Shown: positions 5,899 through 12,801 of the stretch, piece after piece | How the letters are laid out: every line of letters begins with the position of its first letter | Numbering within the stretch: position 1 is the stretch's first letter | NCBI GenBank assembly: GCA_023389045.1 | Contig: JAEWEZ010000106.1 | Span: 1-15,090, forward strand | Length of the DNA stretch: 15,090 bases | Origin: Actinomycetes bacterium | GTDB taxonomy: Bacteria; Actinomycetota; Actinomycetes; Actinomycetales; Dermabacteraceae | Direction: 5' to 3' | Translations under genes and position numbers: made by a program | Notes under the pieces: model-generated | Databases searched by the model: none | What the model saw: the letters and a program-made list of their open reading frames with translations, nothing else | What the model was told of the DNA's origin: nothing

Positions 5899-7695
5899 TC
5901 AGGGCAGCGGCAGAGCCCCGGCGGCCTGCGCGAGACGGATTGCCACCGCCTCGGCGTGGCCGAGCAGCGGGGCGCCAGTTCCCGGTTCGGCGGAGATCGC
6001 CGAACGCGGCTGCGCGGTGCTCACCGGCACCCCCACCAGGAGTCGCCGCTCATAGACCTTCCCGTCGGCCCCGACCGGCGCATACAGCCCGTCCACGGCG
6101 ATGGAGCCGGTGGTGATGCGTTTCCCGGCGCCACGGGAACTCCATTCATCCCGGCGCACCTCGGCGCGTTCGCGCCAGATACGCAGGAGCGGGCTTGCCG
6201 AGCCGTGCAGGTCCACGGGCGGCAGATGCGCTTCGAGGAGACCATCGCAGGCTTCGCTCTGATCCCCGGCGCCCACGCGGAAACAGCCGTGCTCCTCGTC
6301 GATCTCGATTCGCATCGCCGGGCCGGTGAAGCGGAGCAGCCCGGCTTCCTCCAGGGCGAGAACCTGGCGTGCCCGGAGCACCGGCGGCCCCGAGGCCCAG
6401 GAGGCGAAAGCGTTCTTGAGGTGCCCGTCCACATGCTGCTGCAGGCTTTCGGTGGTGTAGGCGCCAAGGTCCGTCAGACGGTTCACCTGAACGCGCAAGG
6501 CGGACAGCACCCGGAAGATGAGCAGCCAGGCCGGGTCGGGGCCGGGCTGCTCGGCTGTGCCGGCAGCCTGGCGCAGGGCCTCGCGGAGCACATCGCGGCT
6601 GCGCTCATGCGCATCGGGCACCGCTCCCCCGCGTCCGAGCGGGTACAGCAACGCCATCAGCGCCTCATCGGAGGCCAGGGCGTGGTGCCCTTCGCGCTGC
6701 AGGGCCTGCACCAGTTCGGTGATCATCAGCGGCATCACATCGCGTTGATGATCCACTCCGGCTGAGCGCACCGCGAGGTCGAGCACCCGCTCCGGGGTCA
6801 GCACCCGCGGGGTGTAGGGCTCGGGCATCTGCGGGGCGGTCTCCGGTTTGGGTCGATACAGCATCCCGGAGCGGGAGCCGACCAGGAGCTGCGGTTCTGC
6901 TCCCCCGGGCAGATAACGCAGCCCCGAGGGACGCTCGGGATCGGGCACGAAACGTCCACCGGCCACCGTGGTGAGCATGCCGATCGCGTCGTAGAAGTTC
7001 AGACCCATGCCCTGCACGGCCACGCGGCGCCGGCCAAGCAGGCTCTCGTAGTCCACGTCCAGGGGGTTCGCCGGGCCGATATGCAGCAGGCCGTGGCGGC
7101 GGGCAGCATCCGCGTACTGGCGTGAGCGGGGCCCGAGGGCGGTGGGCAGGTGCCCGAGAGCGAGGGCGACGGCGTCCACGCTCAGGCGTGTGCCATCGGC
7201 CAGATGCAGCAACTGCGGCCCCTGTTCCTGCCCGGTGATGTCGATGACCTCGGTGCGGTGGCGGTGGATACGGAGCCGTTGCGGATCGGCATCGGCCCGC
7301 GCGGTCTCCAGCACATGCGCGAGGTAACGCCCGAAAGCAGCGCGGGGCGCATAGTCGCTCGGGGCGAGCCCGGCGGCGCTCGCGTGATCGGCGAGGGTTT
7401 CGTGGTGCAGCTGCGGAAGGGTGGGATGGCAGCTGTCATCGGGGTACTGGGTGGTTTGGCAGGTGGTTGTGTTCATGAGCAGCACATCACTTTGATCGTG
7501 CCGCCAGACTGCCCCGCCGAGGCCCACGAAGGGGTCGATCAGGTGCACGTCCACACGCCCGGTCCACTCGGGGCTGTGTGTGGCTGCCACCAGGCGTTCG
7601 AAGATGGCAGTGCCCCGGGGCCCCATCCCGGCGATCGCCACCCGTTTGCGCTCAGGTTCTGAGGGACCGACGGGGGCGTGGGCGTGGGGACTCAT
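5899..7695 (-). CDS. FAD/NAD(P)-binding protein (NAD_binding_9-type), substrate unknown
   Basis: This 598-aa protein opens with a Rossmann dinucleotide-binding motif, RVAIAGMGPRGTAIFERL (18-35). It continues with GLGGAVWRHDQSDVLLMN, typical of FAD-NAD(P)-binding proteins of the NAD_binding_9 family. A second nucleotide-binding strand, DAVALALGHLP, is at 173-183, and another glycine loop, VAVQGMGLNFYD, is at 224-235. The C-terminal half has no motif I recognise. No signal peptide or membrane segment is visible. The family contains flavoproteins and putative amine oxygenases or hydroxylases, but I cannot name a substrate. No Shine-Dalgarno sequence precedes ATG 7695. A GATACT at 7707-7702, 6 nt upstream, would fit a leaderless message. 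It lies downstream of a permease gene in the same direction but behind a large hairpin. Confidence 0.85.
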   Translation of the reverse strand: MSPHAHAPVGPSEPERKRVAIAGMGPRGTAIFERLVAATHSPEWTGRVDVHLIDPFVGLGGAVWRHDQSDVLLMNTTTCQTTQYPDDSCHPTLPQLHHETLADHASAAGLAPSDYAPRAAFGRYLAHVLETARADADPQRLRIHRHRTEVIDITGQEQGPQLLHLADGTRLSVDAVALALGHLPTALGPRSRQYADAARRHGLLHIGPANPLDVDYESLLGRRRVAVQGMGLNFYDAIGMLTTVAGGRFVPDPERPSGLRYLPGGAEPQLLVGSRSGMLYRPKPETAPQMPEPYTPRVLTPERVLDLAVRSAGVDHQRDVMPLMITELVQALQREGHHALASDEALMALLYPLGRGGAVPDAHERSRDVLREALRQAAGTAEQPGPDPAWLLIFRVLSALRVQVNRLTDLGAYTTESLQQHVDGHLKNAFASWASGPPVLRARQVLALEEAGLLRFTGPAMRIEIDEEHGCFRVGAGDQSEACDGLLEAHLPPVDLHGSASPLLRIWRERAEVRRDEWSSRGAGKRITTGSIAVDGLYAPVGADGKVYERRLLVGVPVSTAQPRSAISAEPGTGAPLLGHAEAVAIRLAQAAGALPLP

Positions 7696-7701
7696 ACGTC
7701 C

Positions 7702-7707
7702 AGTATC
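7702..7707 (-). promoter_or_regulatory. Candidate leaderless -10 element for the FAD protein gene
   Basis: GATACT on the minus strand ends 6 nt before ATG 7695, and no ribosome binding site is visible. That spacing would start the transcript at or next to the ATG. No convincing -35 is seen. Confidence 0.3.
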
Positions 7708-7713
7708 GCGGAT

Positions 7714-7842
7714 CCGACGGGGAAGCCCCGGGGTCCGACGCGGCGGTGGGGTGGGATCGGGGAGATTCCGACGGGGTGGGGCCGACGGGGAGCACGCCGA
7801 CGGGATACGTCGGCCCCACAGGCTGGCTCACCACCCCGTCGG
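7714..7842. repeat. CCGACGGGG repeat cluster forming a compound hairpin
   Basis: Copies of CCGACGGG(G) lie at 7714, 7768, 7782 and 7797, with a variant CCGACG at 7735 and an inverted copy CCCCGTCGG at 7834-7842. An inner stem of 12 perfect bp pairs 7776-7787 with 7808-7819. An outer 11-bp match pairs 7768-7778 with 7832-7842, sharing 3 bases with the inner stem. The cluster fills the gap between the permease stop and the FAD gene start. It probably terminates the permease transcript, with extra copies toward the FAD promoter that may bind a regulator. Confidence 0.7.
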
Positions 7843-7852
7843 ACGAGGTGTC

Positions 7853-9316
7853 TCAGCCCCGCCCCGTCGACCCCTCCCTCGCTGAGGCGCTTTCGGCCTC
7901 GGCGAGCGGATCCGCATCCGATCCGGGACCGCGCAGGAGCAGCAGAGCCGCCCCGATCAGCGCCCAGACCACCCCGATCACCAGGGCAAGCCCCGAGGTG
8001 TTGATGAGCACGAGGACAAGCACCGCCGCACCGAGGACGGGGATGAATCCGTGGCGCAGCAGGGATCTGTCCTCGCCGCGTCGTCGGACCAGGAAGAAAC
8101 CGATCACGGAGAGGTGCACGAGGGTGAAGCCGACGAGCGCACCCACATCCACGATGGAGACGACAACGTCGAGGCCGTCGTCGCGTCGGGAAGCCCAGAG
8201 CGAGACCGCGACGTTCCCCGCGGCCGCCACCATCGTGGCCACCAGCGGCGCACCGGTACGCGGGGAAATGCGGGCGAGCGCCGAGGGGAGCGAGCCTTCC
8301 CGGCCCATAGCCATCAGGATGCGGGAGGCGGCCGCCTGCCCGACGAGCGCCGAGAACATGGCGCCGAGCGCTTTGACCAGTGCGAGCAGGGTATGCATCG
8401 CGGGGCCGATATGCGCATCAACCATCACGTAGAAGGCATCGCCCTGCAGGGAGGGATCAGCGCGCAGTTCCTCGGTGGTGTACGGGCTCAGCACAGCACC
8501 CAGGTAGGTCTGCGCCATGAACAGCACACCGGCCACGACCAGGCAGACCAGGGTTGCCCGCGCCACGGTGCGGGTGGATCCCTTGGTTTCCTCCGCGAAG
8601 GTGGCGACAGCGTCAAAACCAAGGAAGGAAAGCACCGCCACCGATACGGCTGCGAGCACGAGCTGCGGGTGCAGACCGGCGTCACCACCGGTAAAGGGAT
8701 CAAGCCAGCCGCGTTCTGGACCATGCGTGATAAGAGCTGCGACGGCCCCGGCGAGAACCACCAGGAGTACCACGACTTCGATCACCACCACGACCATGGA
8801 GACGCGCGCGGTGACGCGCACCCCGGCGAGGTTCAGCACGGTGGTGATGGCGAGCGCCGCGGCAACGTATCCCCAGACCGGAATCGCCGGGAAGGCCGAG
8901 TGCAGGGCGATACCGCAAAACAGGTAGGCGACCGAGGGAACCAGCAGGTAATCCAGCAAAACCATCCAGCCGCCCATATGTCCTGTGCGGCGGCCAATCC
9001 CGGCGCGGGCGTAGGCGAAGACGGAGCCGGCGCTCGGCACCACGCGGGACATGGCCGCGTAGCTCGCGGCGGTGAGCGCCATCGCGCCCATGGCGACCAG
9101 GTAGACCATCGGAACGACGCCACCGGATTTCGCATCCAGGGTGCCGTGCACGCCAACGGCTGCGGCCGGGCCGATGAAGACAAGCCCGTAGGCGATGAGC
9201 TGGGGGAAGCCGATTTCGCGGCGCAGCGTGGGGCGGGTGACGCCACTGGGGGATTTCGCGGACATGGATGAAGATGGTGGCAGAACATCGCCGGTCACGG
9301 CGCATTTTTTCGTCAT
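7853..9316 (-). CDS. APC-superfamily amino acid permease
   Basis: This 487-residue inner-membrane transporter has about 12 hydrophobic segments. APC-family signatures are visible: the first helix region FPQLIAYGLVFIGPAAAVG (38-56), PSAGSVFAYAR (94-104), and the helix-6 motif FLGFDAVATFAEETKGS (231-247). It probably imports an amino acid or related amine by cation symport or exchange; the substrate cannot be read from sequence. The ATG at 9316 gives a polar 30-residue N-terminus. An ATG at 9265 (MSAKSPSG) is an alternative, and neither start has a good ribosome binding site. The tail after the last helix is acidic and Ala/Ser-rich. The gene is divergent from dapD, and its likely terminator is the CCGACGGGG hairpin. 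Confidence 0.93.
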   Translation of the reverse strand: MTKKCAVTGDVLPPSSSMSAKSPSGVTRPTLRREIGFPQLIAYGLVFIGPAAAVGVHGTLDAKSGGVVPMVYLVAMGAMALTAASYAAMSRVVPSAGSVFAYARAGIGRRTGHMGGWMVLLDYLLVPSVAYLFCGIALHSAFPAIPVWGYVAAALAITTVLNLAGVRVTARVSMVVVVIEVVVLLVVLAGAVAALITHGPERGWLDPFTGGDAGLHPQLVLAAVSVAVLSFLGFDAVATFAEETKGSTRTVARATLVCLVVAGVLFMAQTYLGAVLSPYTTEELRADPSLQGDAFYVMVDAHIGPAMHTLLALVKALGAMFSALVGQAAASRILMAMGREGSLPSALARISPRTGAPLVATMVAAAGNVAVSLWASRRDDGLDVVVSIVDVGALVGFTLVHLSVIGFFLVRRRGEDRSLLRHGFIPVLGAAVLVLVLINTSGLALVIGVVWALIGAALLLLRGPGSDADPLAEAESASAREGSTGRG

Positions 9317-9420
9317 AGACGGTCATCCCCGGGGGTCGGATATCTCACGTCGGGCCAGGGAAAGTACGCGAAAGGCACACCGCCGGCGCACGGAGGGCAG
9401 GCGTGTAGACACACCAGCCG

Positions 9421-9455
9421 GCGTGAGACACGCGACCGCCCACCGGCTCTCACGC
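9421..9455. promoter_or_regulatory. Inverted repeat at the dapD promoter (candidate operator)
   Basis: GCGTGAGA (9421-9428) and TCTCACGC (9448-9455) are perfect inverted 8-mers separated by 19 bp. They end where the dapD -35 region would begin, and they lie between the divergent permease and dapD genes. They could be an operator for either gene; no regulator is identified. Confidence 0.35.
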
Positions 9456-9477
9456 GCGGTATCCAGCTCCCGCTTCG

Positions 9478-9483
9478 TAGAAT
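9478..9483 (+). promoter_or_regulatory. dapD -10 element, leaderless transcript predicted
   Basis: TAGAAT fits the actinobacterial TANNNT -10 consensus and ends 7 nt before the dapD ATG at 9491. No purine-rich ribosome binding site lies between them. The transcript would start on or next to the start codon. No clear -35 is seen. Confidence 0.6.
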
Positions 9484-9490
9484 CGCGCCC

Positions 9491-10474
9491 ATGACGAGCT
9501 CTGCCACCTCCACTGAATCCACCCGCACCGCCTGGGGCATCGGCCTGGCCACCCTGGCCGCCGACGGCTCCACCCTGGATGTGCGTTACCCGAGCCCGCA
9601 GCTGGGCGAAGCCCCCGCTGATCTGTCGGCCCATCCCCTGCACGCACAGCTGCAGGCTGCCGCCACCGATGATGAGGTGCGCGCGGTGCGCCAGGACGTG
9701 CTCACCCGCGTGATCGACCTGGATGCTGCCCCGCAGGACGCCGCCGATGCCTATCTGCGTCTGCACCTGCTCTCGCACCGTCTGGCCGAGCCGAACACGC
9801 TGAACCTGGACGGTCTTTTCGGTGCGCTCACCAACGTCGTGTGGACCACCGAGGGTCCCTGCGCGGTCGCCGGTTTCGAAGAGACCCGTCTGCGTCTGAT
9901 GGCCGCCGGGCGCGCCCCCACCGTGCTGAGCGTGGACAAGTTCCCCCGCATGGTCGACTACGTGCTGCCCACCGGCGTGCGCATCGGCGATGCCGACCGG
10001 GTGCGCCTCGGCGCGCATCTGGCCGAAGGCACCACCGTGATGCACGAGGGCTTCGTGAACTTCAACGCCGGCACCCTCGGCGCCTCCATGATTGAGGGCC
10101 GTATCTCCCAGGGCGTGATCGTCGAGGACGGCTCCGATATCGGCGGCGGCGCCTCCACCATGGGCACCCTCTCCGGTGGCGGCACCGAGCGAGTGCGGAT
10201 CGGCAAGCGTTCCCTGGTGGGCGCGGAAGCCGGTATCGGGATCGCCCTGGGTGATGACTGTGTGGTCGAGGCGGGTCTGTACGTCACCGCCGGCACCAAG
10301 GTCACCGTGCACGGCCAGCAGGCTGAGGACGGCTCTGCCCTCGTGGTGGCGGCTAGGGAGCTCTCCGGCGTCTCTCACCTGCTGTTCCGTCGCAACTCGC
10401 TAACCGGTGCGGTCGAGGTGCTTCCGCGTGAGGGCGGCACCGTGGCCCTGAACGCGGCCCTGCACGCCAACTGA
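9491..10474 (+). CDS. dapD: Tetrahydrodipicolinate N-succinyltransferase
   Basis: DapD transfers succinyl from succinyl-CoA to tetrahydrodipicolinate, committing flux to the succinylase DAP/lysine route that dapE continues. The 327-aa protein is the actinobacterial type: a helical N-terminal domain, then a left-handed beta-helix of hexapeptide repeats (about 163-270). It contains GFVNFNAGTLGASMIEGRIS (187-206), with Glu202 at the position proposed as catalytic in the mycobacterial enzyme, and DIGGGASTMGTLSGGG (216-231), part of the CoA/substrate region. Start 9491 is supported by the -10 element placing transcription at the ATG; no ribosome binding site is present. The next gene starts 18 bp downstream. 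dapC, the aminotransferase of the pathway, is not in the window. Confidence 0.97.
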   Translation: MTSSATSTESTRTAWGIGLATLAADGSTLDVRYPSPQLGEAPADLSAHPLHAQLQAAATDDEVRAVRQDVLTRVIDLDAAPQDAADAYLRLHLLSHRLAEPNTLNLDGLFGALTNVVWTTEGPCAVAGFEETRLRLMAAGRAPTVLSVDKFPRMVDYVLPTGVRIGDADRVRLGAHLAEGTTVMHEGFVNFNAGTLGASMIEGRISQGVIVEDGSDIGGGASTMGTLSGGGTERVRIGKRSLVGAEAGIGIALGDDCVVEAGLYVTAGTKVTVHGQQAEDGSALVVAARELSGVSHLLFRRNSLTGAVEVLPREGGTVALNAALHAN

Positions 10475-10492
10475 TTACCCCGCTTCTACCCT

Positions 10493-11425
10493 GTGGCCAC
10501 GCAGTCTCACCGTTCCCGCCATCCGCTGCGGCACTTCGTGCTGCCAGCGGTGCTGGTGCTCGCCTTCGGGCTGATCGCCGGTGGTGCGTTCCTGGCGCTG
10601 AACAGGTACGGCTCCCCCGCGTATGACGGCACCTGCGTGGCCACAGGCCTCGGCACCTCCCACCGCTACACCACCGACCGGGTCGCTAATGCCGCGCTGA
10701 TCAGCGCTATCTCCGTGGACCGGGAGATGCCACCGCGGGCGGCGTCCATCGCGCTTGCCACCGCATACCAGGAATCGCAGCTGCGCAATATCGACTACGG
10801 CGACCGCGACTCCCTGGGGCTTTTCCAGCAGCGGCCCTCGCAGGGCTGGGGTACCCCGGAGCAGATCATGGACCCGGTCTACTCCACCAACGCGTTCTAT
10901 GACGCGCTGGAAAAGGTCACAAACTACGCCAAGGGCGACATCAACGACGTCGCGCAGAAAGTGCAGCGCTCGGGTCACCCCGAGGCCTACCGCGATCATG
11001 AGGTCGAGGGGCGGCTCTACGCTTCGGCGCTCACCGGGCAGTCCGGGGCGAATCTCGTCTGCACCCTTGGTTCCCCCTCCGGGACCGCCTCCCCGGAGGC
11101 GCTGCGGAGCGAACTCAGCCGCCAGTTCCCGCGTCTCAGTAAGGCGGAGGCGATCACGGCGCAGCTGGCGCAGGCTTCCAGCGTGGCCCCGCGTCAAGCG
11201 GAGGGTGCGGGGCCGACGGCGCTGGTCATCGACCCGGGTGGGGATGAGAAGCGCGGCTGGGCGCTCGCGAACTGGGCGGTGGCGCGGGCTGCCGATAACT
11301 CCGTGGTGCAGGTCAGTTACCGCGGTCGGGTGTGGGATCGTTCCGCACGCGGGGATGCCGCCCGTAGCTGGGGGAAGGCCGACGGTGGGGATGCTGAGCG
11401 CGTCGTCGTGCTCCTTGCCGGGTGA
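10493..11425 (+). CDS. Membrane-anchored protein with lysozyme/transglycosylase-like domain
   Basis: This 310-residue protein starts with GTG. A basic N-terminus and one membrane helix (about 15-37) predict an extracytoplasmic body. Residues about 60-185 resemble a conserved actinobacterial domain with AYQESQLRNIDYGDRDSLGLFQQRP (91-115). Its Glu-Ser (94-95) and GLFQ (109-112) recall the catalytic ES and GLMQ motifs of lytic transglycosylases, so a peptidoglycan-acting or binding role is plausible but inferred. Homologues are often called hypothetical, or mislabelled heavy-metal transporters. Cys48 and Cys190 could form a disulfide. The last 120 residues are Ala/Arg-rich without a known domain. 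It lies 18 bp after dapD, without a visible ribosome binding site, so it may share the dapD transcript. The start is the least certain part. Confidence 0.82.
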   Translation: MATQSHRSRHPLRHFVLPAVLVLAFGLIAGGAFLALNRYGSPAYDGTCVATGLGTSHRYTTDRVANAALISAISVDREMPPRAASIALATAYQESQLRNIDYGDRDSLGLFQQRPSQGWGTPEQIMDPVYSTNAFYDALEKVTNYAKGDINDVAQKVQRSGHPEAYRDHEVEGRLYASALTGQSGANLVCTLGSPSGTASPEALRSELSRQFPRLSKAEAITAQLAQASSVAPRQAEGAGPTALVIDPGGDEKRGWALANWAVARAADNSVVQVSYRGRVWDRSARGDAARSWGKADGGDAERVVVLLAG

Positions 11426-11428
11426 TAC

Positions 11429-11483
11429 AAAACCCGCTGAGCGCCGCCCTGGGCACCAGGGCTAGACCTCTCAGCGGGGTTTT
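11429..11483. terminator. Bidirectional terminator between the dapD-side gene and pflA
   Basis: AAAACCCGCTGAG (11429-11441) pairs with CTCAGCGGGGTTTT (11470-11483) with one bulged G. Inside, GCCCTGG (11446-11452) pairs perfectly with CCAGGGC (11456-11462). The A-run and T-run flanking a GC-rich stem give an intrinsic terminator working in both directions, as expected between convergent genes. Confidence 0.85.
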
Positions 11484-11544
11484 CGCAGGGAACGTTGGGC
11501 GTTCGTCGTAAGCGCTAGGCGCTCGCAGGGAACGTCGGGCGTTC
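11484..11544. repeat. 40-bp-period repeat with three mini-hairpins downstream of pflA
   Basis: A 21-bp sequence occurs at 11484-11504 and 11524-11544, exactly 40 bp apart, with one mismatch. Each copy contains a 5-bp inverted repeat, GAACG-N5-CGTTC. Between the copies lies a third, AGCGC-TAG-GCGCT (11511-11523). The second copy abuts the pflA stop codon. The function is unknown; it could be 3'-end RNA structure or protein sites. Confidence 0.6.
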
Positions 11545-12396
11545 TCAGTACACGTCGAAGCCGCGGGCACGGAACTGCTCACGCACCCGCTCCACGATCT
11601 CCTTATCGGGCGGCTGCACATCGCGCAGCTTGTACTCCATGCCGAGCTGATCCCACTTATCCTGCCCCATGTTGTGGAAGGGCAGCACTTCCACGCGCTC
11701 GATCACGTTCTTCCAGCGCTCCAGGATGTCGCCGATTGCCTCGACGTTCTCGACCGCGTCGGTCCATCCTGGAACCACCACGAAACGGATCCAGACCTTG
11801 GTGCCGAGGGCGCTGAGACGGTCGCCGAAGTCGATCGTGGGCTGCAGGGGGCGTTCGGTGAGTTTCTTGTAGGTCTCCGGCAGACCCGACTTCACATCCA
11901 GCAGCACCAGATCCACCAGTTCCAGGAAGGAATCGGTGGCGGCGGCGCCGAGGAAGCCAGAGGTGTCGATCGCGGTGTGGATCCCCATCTCCTTGGCGGC
12001 CTTCAGCACATTCTTGGCGAAGGCGGGCTGCATGAGCACTTCACCGCCGGAGAGGGTGATGCCACCGTCGGAAGCCTGGAACACGCGGCGGTAGCGGCGA
12101 ATACGGGCGACGATCTCCTCAAGGGTGACGTCCTGGCCGCGCCGCATCTCCATCGTGTCGGGGTTGTGGCAGTACACGCAGCGCAGCGGGCAGCCGGAGA
12201 AGAAGATCGTCATCCGGGTGCCGGGGCCATCCACGGCCGTGACCAGCTCCCAGGAGTGCACGGAGGCCAGACGGCCCTCGCGGATCGCAGCCAGACGCTC
12301 GGAGCGTTCCAGCTCTGCTTCGGCCATGCCTTCAATACCGGCGCCCATACGTCGGTCGGTGGGCATACCCAGGCTCAGGTGGACGGTGTCTCCCAT
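11545..12396 (-). CDS. pflA: Pyruvate formate-lyase activating enzyme (radical SAM)
   Basis: PflA uses S-adenosylmethionine and a [4Fe-4S] cluster to abstract hydrogen from the glycyl-radical glycine, here predicted to be Gly58 of the separate 83-aa protein. The 283-aa sequence shows the radical SAM motif CPLRCVYC (Cys69, Cys73, Cys76), TVDGPGTR-like TAVDGPGTR (53-61), and the SAM-binding SGGE (116-119). E. coli PflA is 246 aa. The extra length is mainly an N-terminal segment of about 45 residues, rich in Met, Glu and Arg, before SVHSWELV. I believe some other actinobacterial PflA proteins have a similar extension. ATG 12396 has GAGAGGA about 7 nt upstream; internal ATGs at residues 11, 17 and 24 are possible. 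It is third in the operon, separated from the radical domain gene by 107 bp containing two hairpins. Confidence 0.96.
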   Translation of the reverse strand: MGDTVHLSLGMPTDRRMGAGIEGMAEAELERSERLAAIREGRLASVHSWELVTAVDGPGTRMTIFFSGCPLRCVYCHNPDTMEMRRGQDVTLEEIVARIRRYRRVFQASDGGITLSGGEVLMQPAFAKNVLKAAKEMGIHTAIDTSGFLGAAATDSFLELVDLVLLDVKSGLPETYKKLTERPLQPTIDFGDRLSALGTKVWIRFVVVPGWTDAVENVEAIGDILERWKNVIERVEVLPFHNMGQDKWDQLGMEYKLRDVQPPDKEIVERVREQFRARGFDVY

Positions 12397-12424
12397 GGAG
12401 TCATCCTCTCGCGAAATCCGTGCG

Positions 12425-12486
12425 GCGGCGCACAGGGGCCGGTGCGCCGCGCGGCGCCGGACAGGGATCCCCCATCCGGCGCCGCG
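12425..12486 (-). terminator. Two tandem perfect hairpins between the glycyl-radical gene and pflA
   Basis: Hairpin A has a 12-bp perfect stem pairing 12450-12461 with 12475-12486, loop 13 nt. Hairpin B has a 9-bp perfect stem pairing 12425-12433 with 12442-12450, loop 8 nt, and shares base 12450 with A. In transcript order A comes 17 nt after the radical-protein stop, then B, then the pflA ribosome binding site. With no T-run they may act as a partial terminator, an RNA-processing site or a 3'-end stabiliser that lowers pflA expression relative to pflB. Confidence 0.6.
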
Positions 12487-12503
12487 TGGTGGTCAGGCGC
12501 GGC

Positions 12504-12755
12504 TCAGGCGCTCTGGTGGAAGGTGCGGTCGAGCACGTCGAGCTGCTGCTCGCGGGTGAGCTTCACGAAGTTCACCGCGTAGCCGGAGACGCGAACGGTG
12601 AGGTTCGGGTACTTCTCCGGGTTCTCCATCGCGTCGATCAGGGTGTCCTTGTTCAGGACGTTGATGTTGGCGTGGTAGAGGCCTGCCTCCATGTTGTTGG
12701 CAGCGCGGTTGGCCTTCATGGACTCCATGCGCTCATCGAAGGTCTTGGTGGACAT
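12504..12755 (-). CDS. Stand-alone glycyl-radical domain of pyruvate formate-lyase (GrcA-like)
   Basis: This 83-residue protein is the C-terminal radical domain missing from PflB. From about residue 31, NVLNKDTLIDAMENPEKYP is followed by RVSGYAV (55-61), with Gly58 the radical-bearing glycine. The end, LTREQQLDVLDRTFHQS, closely matches the C-terminus of E. coli PFL and of YfiD/GrcA. Its first 25 residues do not match the PFL linker, and it lacks the extra N-terminal part of the 127-aa E. coli GrcA. ATG 12755 is preceded by TAGGAGGG at close spacing, so it is independently translated. It lies 46 bp after the pflB stop, in a different frame. In E. coli, GrcA repairs oxygen-damaged PFL; here the protein should be essential for PFL activity, since PflB has no glycyl-radical glycine of its own. 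That role is inferred. Confidence 0.93.
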   Translation of the reverse strand: MSTKTFDERMESMKANRAANNMEAGLYHANINVLNKDTLIDAMENPEKYPNLTVRVSGYAVNFVKLTREQQLDVLDRTFHQSA

Positions 12756-12801
12756 ATTCCCTCCTAGGGATTGGTGGACGTTTCGAGGTGACGTACGGGG
12801 A

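Noticed and set aside
5884..6765. 293-aa plus-strand open frame opposite the FAD protein
   Set aside because: It has no domain or ribosome binding site, and the opposite frame has intact Rossmann motifs.
7714..7842. CRISPR array
   Set aside because: The repeats are only 9 bp with irregular spacing, one copy is inverted, and there are no spacers of constant length or cas genes.
8051..9271. 406-aa plus-strand open frame opposite the permease
   Set aside because: Its His/Gly/Arg-rich composition is typical of a shadow frame, and the opposite strand has clear APC motifs.
11674..12582. 302-aa plus-strand open frame across pflA and the radical-domain gene
   Set aside because: It is antisense to two genes with diagnostic motifs and crosses their spacer hairpins.
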